Below, piece by piece: positions 1-6,165 of a stretch of DNA of 24,899 nucleotides. The notes beneath the pieces were generated by a model, which saw only the letters and a list, made by a program, of their open reading frames with translations, was not told the origin of the DNA and did no database searches. How positions within the stretch are numbered: position 1 is the first letter of the stretch; each line of letters begins with the position of its first letter. The DNA comes from a virus. Location: the IMG/VR virus record IMGVR_UViG_3300025467_000069, positions 1 to 24,899 of that record; one strand, written 5' to 3'. The position numbers and the translations under genes were made by a program.

Positions 1-46
1 CAACCGTGTACTCGGAGAGAAGTTGGCGGAAGTACGCGCTGAGTAA

Positions 47-76
47 CAAAAAGACCCCTACCACGCGGTAGGGGTT
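47..76 (-). terminator. Rho-independent terminator closing the virion operon
   Basis: A perfect 9-bp stem (54-62 with 67-75, ACCCCTACC/GGTAGGGGT) closes a 4-nt loop. On the minus strand it is followed by C and then five Ts (52-48). It lies about 60 nt past the stop of the transglycosylase gene, the last gene of the operon, so it probably ends the long minus-strand transcript. The plus-strand reading lacks a T run after the stem, so the minus orientation is preferred. Confidence 0.85.
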
Positions 77-78
77 AA

Positions 79-125
79 ATGGCCAACTGCAAGGCCATCA
101 CGCCGAGGAGACTCTTTCGACGTGA
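79..125 (-). other. Two consecutive hairpins in the 3' untranslated region
   Basis: Two stem-loops lie between the last stop codon and the terminator. The first pairs 117-125 with 98-106: 9 bp, one of which is G:U in minus-strand RNA but a mismatch on the plus strand. The second pairs 93-98 with 79-84 (GGCCAT/ATGGCC) around an 8-nt loop. They share base 98, so they would stack end to end before the terminator stem. A role in mRNA 3'-end protection or as a small 3'-UTR RNA is inference. Confidence 0.5.
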
Positions 126-135
126 CCTGTTAGGG

Positions 136-1551
136 CTACTGCCCAGTAATCGTAGGAGCCATTCTTTGGCGTCTTGCTAACTCTTCTTGTTCATTCTGAT
201 TTAATTCACCAGAATGTAGACCAAGTTCTAAAGCTCCAAGTGCTCTAGGTGCTAAATAACCTAGACCTTGTTCGCCTAAAGAAAGTGCACCTTCACCATA
301 TTTCTTTTGTGAAAATTTATTGTAAGCATCAGCCATACCTTGGCCAAAGTTGAGTCCAGCAAGAGCCCCAGTCGCAGGGTATTTAATCACTGGCGTATAG
401 TTCTTTGCCAAAGAAGCAAGACCGCTCCATAAAGACGGCTTAGCGGCCTCAGAAACTGCTTGAACAACTGGAGCAATAGGTACATTAGGTGTACCGCCAA
501 ATCTTGGAGAAGGACCACGGCCTGCGCCTTGAGGAATAAATAACCCTGCACGGTTAACGTCAGGAGCAAACTCAGGTGCAATTTGTCTAATCTTATCTTC
601 AGCGGCCATAGCCTTAAGCTTCATCTGATGAGCTTCAGCTTTATCTCTTGCATTCATTCCAACGTCAGAGTATCTACCTTGAGTGTCACCAGAGGCTACC
701 CAGTTTTGTGTTTGATAACCGCCGGCAGGATTACCAGTCAACGGTCCTTGCGCTTCTGGCAAAGGCGTACCTGTGGGTGTTGGTGCAGGTTGACTAACGT
801 GTTTGAGTGCGATTGCGGCAACTTCAGATGGAGACTTACCGGCTAAGAAAGCGGCCTTGGCGTCTGGATAAGATGCAATCAGTTGAGCAATATCGTACTT
901 AGAACGCAACAATGCGGCTTTAGTTCCAAGCAAGCCACCTACGCCAGCTCCTCCTGCCGCACCCATAGCCCCAGCAATTGCTCTGGGTACTTCAGTCTGA
1001 GGTTGCGGAAAACTATTAATAGGAACGTTTTTAGGCTCTTCAGCATTTGCAACTGCGGGTTGCTCATTAGATTTCTCTTCGTGCTTTGGCTCTTTATAAA
1101 TTGATTCAGGCAGTTCGCCGTTATCAAAATGCTCAGAGGCGTGAATCAAATAATCACGGAGCACTGGATCTTTTTTAATATGTTCAAGATCGCCAGTCTT
1201 TGCAAAATCAGATCCTTCACCATATCGATGTGCCGCGGCAATACGAGCTGGATCACCCTCAAACAAAGGATTCTTTGCATGACGAACAATATTCTTTATT
1301 CCAGTTTCAATTGCTAACTGTGGATTTTTGACCATTTCATCATAGTCAACATTATTCGCTTTGGCTGTAGCTTTGTTAACTTGAAACGGACCAAAAGCTG
1401 TAGAGTCTTTATCGCTAGCAGGAACATGCTTGAAACCACTTTCAAGATTAGCCAAAGCAACAGCAAACTCAGGATCAATACCTTGAGCCTTTGCCTCTTT
1501 AACAATATTGTTAATGATTTCTTTTTGTTCTTTCGATAATTGATCAGCCAT
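136..1551 (-). CDS. Virion-associated lytic transglycosylase / ejection protein
   Basis: 471 aa. Residues about 10-125 form an SLT-type lysozyme-like domain. The likely catalytic glutamate is E37 in ALANLESGF, followed by the typical AFGPFQVN (52-59) and AAAHRYGEG (105-113) motifs. A charged, proline-rich linker follows, then a Gly/Ala-rich hydrophobic stretch (191-209) that could insert in a membrane, and a long C-terminal region without a recognised domain. The family locally cuts peptidoglycan as phage DNA crosses the cell wall. It is the last gene of a four-gene set of large virion proteins, placed as in other podovirus ejection blocks, and the terminator follows it. The domain call is firm. 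Its status as an internal virion protein rather than a tail-tip protein is inferred from context. Confidence 0.85.
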   Translation of the reverse strand: MADQLSKEQKEIINNIVKEAKAQGIDPEFAVALANLESGFKHVPASDKDSTAFGPFQVNKATAKANNVDYDEMVKNPQLAIETGIKNIVRHAKNPLFEGDPARIAAAHRYGEGSDFAKTGDLEHIKKDPVLRDYLIHASEHFDNGELPESIYKEPKHEEKSNEQPAVANAEEPKNVPINSFPQPQTEVPRAIAGAMGAAGGAGVGGLLGTKAALLRSKYDIAQLIASYPDAKAAFLAGKSPSEVAAIALKHVSQPAPTPTGTPLPEAQGPLTGNPAGGYQTQNWVASGDTQGRYSDVGMNARDKAEAHQMKLKAMAAEDKIRQIAPEFAPDVNRAGLFIPQGAGRGPSPRFGGTPNVPIAPVVQAVSEAAKPSLWSGLASLAKNYTPVIKYPATGALAGLNFGQGMADAYNKFSQKKYGEGALSLGEQGLGYLAPRALGALELGLHSGELNQNEQEELARRQRMAPTITGQ

Positions 1552-1559
1552 AATTTGCC

Positions 1560-3002
1560 TTAAGGTTTACTTGCTTCTTCAATTAAACTTTTTGCGCTAG
1601 TAAAACGAGGTTTAGATCCACTTGTTTTTTGTTCTGTTGCTTTTTGCTCAGCTTTAGGCGCAGTGCCTTTGTACCATCTAGGCGTAGCCTCTAAAGCATT
1701 AGACTTAGCAAGTCTTTCAACTTCATCTTGATATTGATTCTCAAGCGTAGGATCGCTCCAAACTTCACGATTTGATACACCGCTGTTGATGCGACGATTA
1801 TGTCGGTCAATATCGTGACGAGCCTGTAAGCCCATCTGATCTAAGATACCAATAAAGCCAGACTGTGAGTTTGCAAGGCTTGGTGAGGCATTAGAGTTCA
1901 AAGTCTGGAACGCATCCGTTGGGTTAACGTTAGATCCACGTAAGTTAACTTCAAGACGTGCAATACCCTTGACCAGCTTATCAACCTTTTCACGTATCTC
2001 AGGAGTTGGGTTTTTAATGTTTTGCATTGCCGCAGAAATCATGCCCTCCATGGCATTGTTAACATTACCAGGATTCTTATCCAAGTAAGATCTAAACATG
2101 GAGATTAAGTCGCCATTGTTGAATGCAGAAAATACTGGAGTCAAAGATTTATCAGCACCCAATGTTCTAAGGTAAGTTAAATCACCCAACAAGTTGTTTG
2201 CAGACTCAGCTTTAGTAGCTGATCTTTGCTCTTGATCTAGACCTTGTGAAGTAAGATTTTTTCCATAGTCTGCAATCGCATGTTGCTTTTCAGAAGTTGT
2301 CATTGCTTCCCATTTATCTTGTGGATAATCTTTTGGTCTAGCAAGATTTAGTTTTGTTAAATAGTTCTGAGCTTCTTGAGGCGTATTGGCCGCAACTGTT
2401 CCCTTCCACATTGGATCTTCTTTAAGAGTAATGTAGGGATTTTCTGCTATTGCTTTTTGACCTTGAATCTGAGTATTTACATTTGTAGCCTGAGTACCAG
2501 AGATAGTGCTACCAGCTTCAAGAGAGCCTTTTACAGCTTGTGCGGCTGATGAGCTTGGATCTAAATTATATATTTCACCGGCTAATTTAGTATCCTTACC
2601 ACCTGATTCTTGCCACTTTCTAAACAATTGTTGCTGTACATTCCTTTGAGCTAAGTTTGATCCAAAAGCGGCATTCTCGGCTCTCATCTTTGCAACTGTA
2701 GGAGCAACTGCACGTTGTAATTCTTGTTGTTCTCCAGCGGCCTCCGCGGCTGAACCTAAAGAAGCGGCAAATCCACCCAACTGTGGTTTAGCAAACCCAG
2801 CCGCAATCTTGAACCAATTAGGATTTTTATATCTCTCTTCTAAAGAGTTGATATATTTATTTCTTTCATCCATAAATTGATCAATTTGATTGGCAATTTC
2901 TGGATGTTCTTTATCGTAGTAACCTGCTAAATTGATTTTTGATGAATCAATGTTCTCTACGTTTGGCAACGTAGGTAAAGTTAAAGGTGATTTATCAGGC
3001 AT
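1560..3002 (-). CDS. Putative internal virion (ejection) protein, 480 aa
   Basis: No catalytic motif is visible. The protein is hydrophilic and predicted mostly helical. An Ala/Gly-rich segment near residues 70-95 (around AAGFAKPQLGGFAASLGSAA) is followed by Q- and E-rich helices, and the C-terminus is Lys/Ser-rich. Its size and its place between a Q/N-rich protein and the transglycosylase gene fit the ejection-protein group of podovirus-like phages, where three or four large helical proteins leave the capsid with the DNA. It is separated from its neighbours by 8 and 11 nt, so it belongs to the same transcript. The ejection role is inferred from context, since I do not recognise a named family. 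Confidence 0.6.
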   Translation of the reverse strand: MPDKSPLTLPTLPNVENIDSSKINLAGYYDKEHPEIANQIDQFMDERNKYINSLEERYKNPNWFKIAAGFAKPQLGGFAASLGSAAEAAGEQQELQRAVAPTVAKMRAENAAFGSNLAQRNVQQQLFRKWQESGGKDTKLAGEIYNLDPSSSAAQAVKGSLEAGSTISGTQATNVNTQIQGQKAIAENPYITLKEDPMWKGTVAANTPQEAQNYLTKLNLARPKDYPQDKWEAMTTSEKQHAIADYGKNLTSQGLDQEQRSATKAESANNLLGDLTYLRTLGADKSLTPVFSAFNNGDLISMFRSYLDKNPGNVNNAMEGMISAAMQNIKNPTPEIREKVDKLVKGIARLEVNLRGSNVNPTDAFQTLNSNASPSLANSQSGFIGILDQMGLQARHDIDRHNRRINSGVSNREVWSDPTLENQYQDEVERLAKSNALEATPRWYKGTAPKAEQKATEQKTSGSKPRFTSAKSLIEEASKP

Positions 3003-3013
3003 GTTTTACCCAC

Positions 3014-4117
3014 TTAATTATTTGAGTTATCAGACGAGTTATTAGTGTTATCAGATGTTGGAGAAGGATTATTTACAGGTGTACTATTCAATGGGTTACC
3101 AAATTTATCTGTTAAAATTTGATCACCTCCTGCTGGAACTGTAGTATCTATTCCATTTTGTGTTGGTGCCGTAGTATTAAATCCAAGCATGTTGCTTAAA
3201 CTTGATCCACTACTTCCAAGTATTGATCCCAATCCACTTCCAAGCTGAGCAAGTCCAGCACCACCAGCACCAAGTGCCGCAAGTGTAGACAAAGGTGAAG
3301 CATTGAGTGTTGTGCTTGTTGTTGTAGGAACCTGTTGGCCAGACATAAGACCTGCCAGGGTAGACAAAGTTGTGAGCGGATAGTTTTGTCTATTCTGCTC
3401 AATTGTCTGTTGTTGACCGCCTAGTGTAGACAACGCATTAATATTTCCCAGTCCTAAGTTTTGATTGGTCTGAGCCAAATTACCTAGCTGAGTGCCTCCC
3501 TGAATCAGATTCTGCTGACCCAAAGACGCCTCGTTACCTGCTGTACTACCTAAAGTACCCTCTAGTTGATTCTGCTGTTCAGCGGTCTGTAAAGCCGTGT
3601 TGTAACCAGTATTCAGAGCTTGATACTGTTGATTTAAAGCATTTTGATTAGCATTGTTAATCGTTTGTCCAAGGACTTGATTAGCCCTTTGTGATCCAGC
3701 CTGACCAGTTGAAACTCCTCCAGCAATAGCCGCCGGCGCTAAGTTTTGCTGAATGTTACGTGAGTTAGCATCCCCTATCTGGTTTACAACCGTATTGATA
3801 TAGGGGCTCATGTACTGAGCCGCTAACTGTGATGGATCTTGTGTAGCCGACTGTAGGTAGCTAGATCCCGCCTGTAATGGGGAGGGTCCTGATACCGCTT
3901 GGTTTAATGCAGTACCGGCCTGGTTAAGTGTTGGCTGATAAGCTGACGTTGCTGATCCAACGTTTTGAAATGCCTGGTTTTGTAGATCGGTTGGGCCAAC
4001 GAACTGCGCATTCTTTTGCGCGGCTGTGCCAGCTCCAGCAAGATTACTTAAATAATCTGTGTAGTACTGTGGCGCTGTGGTCGCCGTTTGTTGTGTCGAT
4101 TGAAGCAGATTTGCCAT
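3014..4117 (-). CDS. Putative internal virion (DNA-transfer) protein, Q/N-rich
   Basis: 367 aa, low complexity and very rich in Gln, Asn, Ala and Thr, with no Cys or Trp noted. The segment around residues 100-150 (MSPYINTVVNQIGDANSRN, then a GG-containing AAIAGGVSTGQAGSQ stretch) resembles conserved phage proteins with a PYI-(N/D)-TVV start and a Gly-rich turn, often encoded beside ejection proteins. A hydrophobic Gly/Leu-rich stretch follows near residues 275-310, and the C-terminus is an Asn/Ser tail. These features suit a protein that unfolds, leaves the virion and associates with membranes. It starts 2 nt from the stop of the upstream 478-aa gene. The function is inferred from composition and neighbours. 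Confidence 0.6.
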   Translation of the reverse strand: MANLLQSTQQTATTAPQYYTDYLSNLAGAGTAAQKNAQFVGPTDLQNQAFQNVGSATSAYQPTLNQAGTALNQAVSGPSPLQAGSSYLQSATQDPSQLAAQYMSPYINTVVNQIGDANSRNIQQNLAPAAIAGGVSTGQAGSQRANQVLGQTINNANQNALNQQYQALNTGYNTALQTAEQQNQLEGTLGSTAGNEASLGQQNLIQGGTQLGNLAQTNQNLGLGNINALSTLGGQQQTIEQNRQNYPLTTLSTLAGLMSGQQVPTTTSTTLNASPLSTLAALGAGGAGLAQLGSGLGSILGSSGSSLSNMLGFNTTAPTQNGIDTTVPAGGDQILTDKFGNPLNSTPVNNPSPTSDNTNNSSDNSNN

Positions 4118-4119
4118 GT

Positions 4120-5556
4120 TTAACCCTTTGCCATCTTGAGGTAATCAAGAGGAGATTTTGCCTTTGGTGGTATTTTAGACGTTGGTGCTGATCTTTTGTG
4201 CTCTCTGAGCTCTTCTCTCATCGCGTCGAGCATCTTTGCGCCAAACTTGTTGTCGCCATGCCCTAACGCAGTTACAAAGGACGATGGAAGGACAACTTCA
4301 CCGTCCGCTATCTTTGCCGGTACGGGCTCCCCTTCAATCTTCTTGTCATGGGGAACTTGGTGCATAAACTTCATTAAGGCATCGTTACCAGCCTTGCTAG
4401 AACCGTCTCCAAGCGCTGATACAGCTTCAGCATCAATTACATAGTCTCCGTTGTGGAGCATCGCTGGAATGTCGTCTGATTGGCCTGTACCCCTACCGCC
4501 TGCGTAGTATCCAGTCACACCGGTTATAAACTCAGGATGATGCCCCTCTGGAGCCGCTTCGTGGTACTTGGATAGTCCACCCTTAGCCTTGTGAATTAAT
4601 CCGCTCAAAGGACCTTGAGCCAAAGATGTGAGAGGATTTATCTTAACGCCTGCCGTGTTAGATCCTTTAGACGTCATTAGAGTTGGATCGTAAGTCTTTG
4701 CAAACGTAGGCGTAAAGCTCTGTTGCATGGTCTTCCAATCAATAGCCTTTACATCTGGATTGTCCCAGACACTAGAACCGCCTTGATCAAAGTGCTTGGG
4801 CTTGATGTGTCTTTGTAAAACTTCCATCAACTCAGGCACCATCTTACTCATGTCAATTGAACCGCCCTGGGCAACCGCTACTTGCTCAACACCGTTTTCA
4901 CCGGCCGTATTCTTAGACTTTAGTTCGGTCTGTGCATTTGGATCTAAAGAACTTAAACCCAATTTAGACATGCCCAAATTACCCAAAGTAAGGTCAGGCA
5001 AATCAGTTTGGGCTGACAAAGAGTTTGTTGCAGGCTTGGCCAAAGGTGCATTAGATCTACCCATGCTTGACCCACCAGAACCCGTTAGCTCACCAACAAC
5101 AGGGCTTGCCAGCTTAGCAAAGTTTACTGTAGGCAGTCCTGATACGCCGGTATAGTCTTTAATCGCAGAATTAGCATCACCGCTCAAAGTATTGAGGTCG
5201 CTGTTGATACCGCCTGCAAGCATGTTTTGACCGCTCAGACCTGATTTAATTGCACCAGAGGCAAAGTTTCCAGCCAAATTAGTTCCAGCCACATCTGATA
5301 TGCCAGAGCTCAGTGGACCAAGTGCCGCACCTATCGCCGCGCTCTCAGCAATCTTTGTAGGATCTTGGCCTTGCGCAATCGCTATTGCAGGATTAATAAG
5401 CGGCAACAACTCAGGCTGTCCAAGCGCAATCGCTGTTGCGTCTGCTATAGCGGTCCAAGGATTTCTTTCAATACCTTTTACCGTATTGTTCAGGAAATTA
5501 CCGGCATCTTTAACTGCGCCAGTTATGTCGTTTGCAACTGAGGATACTGCTCCCAT
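4120..5556 (-). CDS. Putative ejection/internal virion protein with duplicated C-terminal motif
   Basis: 478 aa. The N-terminal third is Ala/Gly-rich and hydrophobic (for example ALGQPELLPLINPAIAIAQG, about 44-63), the middle is Ser/Gly-rich, and the C-terminal 120 residues are conserved-looking. Two successive copies of a motif are visible there. Residues 362-398 (DIPAMLHNGDYVIDAEAVSA...) align with 411-447 (PVPAKIADGEVVLPSSFVTA...); both have a GD or GE turn, a V-S/T-AL-G core, and end in a helix. Similar motifs occur in uncharacterised proteins encoded next to podovirus ejection genes. It starts the block of four large genes ending in the transglycosylase. A role in the ejectosome or as a tape-measure-like internal protein is inferred. 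Confidence 0.6.
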   Translation of the reverse strand: MGAVSSVANDITGAVKDAGNFLNNTVKGIERNPWTAIADATAIALGQPELLPLINPAIAIAQGQDPTKIAESAAIGAALGPLSSGISDVAGTNLAGNFASGAIKSGLSGQNMLAGGINSDLNTLSGDANSAIKDYTGVSGLPTVNFAKLASPVVGELTGSGGSSMGRSNAPLAKPATNSLSAQTDLPDLTLGNLGMSKLGLSSLDPNAQTELKSKNTAGENGVEQVAVAQGGSIDMSKMVPELMEVLQRHIKPKHFDQGGSSVWDNPDVKAIDWKTMQQSFTPTFAKTYDPTLMTSKGSNTAGVKINPLTSLAQGPLSGLIHKAKGGLSKYHEAAPEGHHPEFITGVTGYYAGGRGTGQSDDIPAMLHNGDYVIDAEAVSALGDGSSKAGNDALMKFMHQVPHDKKIEGEPVPAKIADGEVVLPSSFVTALGHGDNKFGAKMLDAMREELREHKRSAPTSKIPPKAKSPLDYLKMAKG

Positions 5557-5566
5557 TTATTTCACC

Positions 5567-5929
5567 TTATATGTTAACCATCCAGTTGAACTGGGGCTGG
5601 TCAGAATGCTCTACATTCAATCCAATCATATGCAACATTTGCAATATACCTGGGTTGTCTGCTTTTCCATACAAACGTCTTACAGGTGTTTTCTTAATCG
5701 TGTCGAGAAAAGCCACTAACGCTTTACGCAGTGCTATCGGATTGTCTTGGGTGTACAGATGACACTCAGCCGCGCCTTGTCCCATATGAATCAACAACAA
5801 AAGACTATTACCGTGTTGCATCACGTTGCCCTTTGCCGAAGCAACCTGCTCTGATACATAGGCTAAGACATGTTGGGGATCAACATGATGTTGCAGAGCA
5901 TCTGCTGTGATAATTTCTGAAGGTGTCAT
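5567..5929 (-). CDS. Conserved phage protein, possibly internal virion protein A-like
   Basis: 120 aa from the ATG at 5929, which overlaps the stop of the upstream gene as ATGA. An in-frame ATG at 5980 would lie 54 nt inside that gene and is less likely. The C-terminal half (VRRLYGKADNPGILQMLHMI, then NVEHSDQPQFNWMV) resembles small phage proteins found between the tail nozzle gene and ejection genes. Its alternating strand/helix pattern could be a GNAT-like fold, as reported for T7 internal virion protein gp13, but no acetyl-CoA-binding motif can be identified. The assignment rests on position and general resemblance, and function is unknown. Confidence 0.65.
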   Translation of the reverse strand: MTPSEIITADALQHHVDPQHVLAYVSEQVASAKGNVMQHGNSLLLLIHMGQGAAECHLYTQDNPIALRKALVAFLDTIKKTPVRRLYGKADNPGILQMLHMIGLNVEHSDQPQFNWMVNI

Positions 5930-6165
5930 TGTGGATCCAAACTCATTATTCCGACTAACTGTGCCGCCCATTCCTGCCAAGTGGTAAAACCTCTGTGGTC
6001 AGGAATAGCAGATTGAACAAAATACCCGATGCCGTTCATCCCGTCTACCCAGTCTCTCCATTTTTCTTCTGGAACGTTTCCAAGTTGATTGGGAGCAAAC
6101 TGTTCTTCCATGAGACGACAGTAGTAGTCCCATGTTAAATTGCGAGGGTCGTAAGTTACGGCCAT
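5926..6165 (-). CDS. Small conserved phage structural-region protein (79 aa)
   Basis: A short acidic protein rich in Trp (W12, W36, W39, W63, W67), starting MAVTYDPRNLTWDYYC. Similar Trp-rich 75-85 aa proteins sit directly after the gp10-like tail gene in many environmental podovirus-like genomes, with an N-terminal P-x-NLTW-x-x-Y and a C-terminal F-x-x-WQ-x-WA pattern as here. Its start overlaps the preceding stop as TAATG at 6165, and its stop overlaps the next start as ATGA at 5926-5929, so it is translated in series with both. Biochemical function is unknown. Confidence 0.8.
   Translation of the reverse strand: MAVTYDPRNLTWDYYCRLMEEQFAPNQLGNVPEEKWRDWVDGMNGIGYFVQSAIPDHRGFTTWQEWAAQLVGIMSLDPQ

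Noticed and set aside
4796-5762. Plus-strand open frames opposite the 478-aa and 120-aa genes
   Set aside because: They overlap well-supported minus-strand genes completely and show no motif; shadows of coding bias.
5930-5980. Upstream ATG (5980) for the 120-aa gene
   Set aside because: It would overlap the preceding gene by over 50 bp, while ATG 5929 forms the ATGA junction used throughout this operon.
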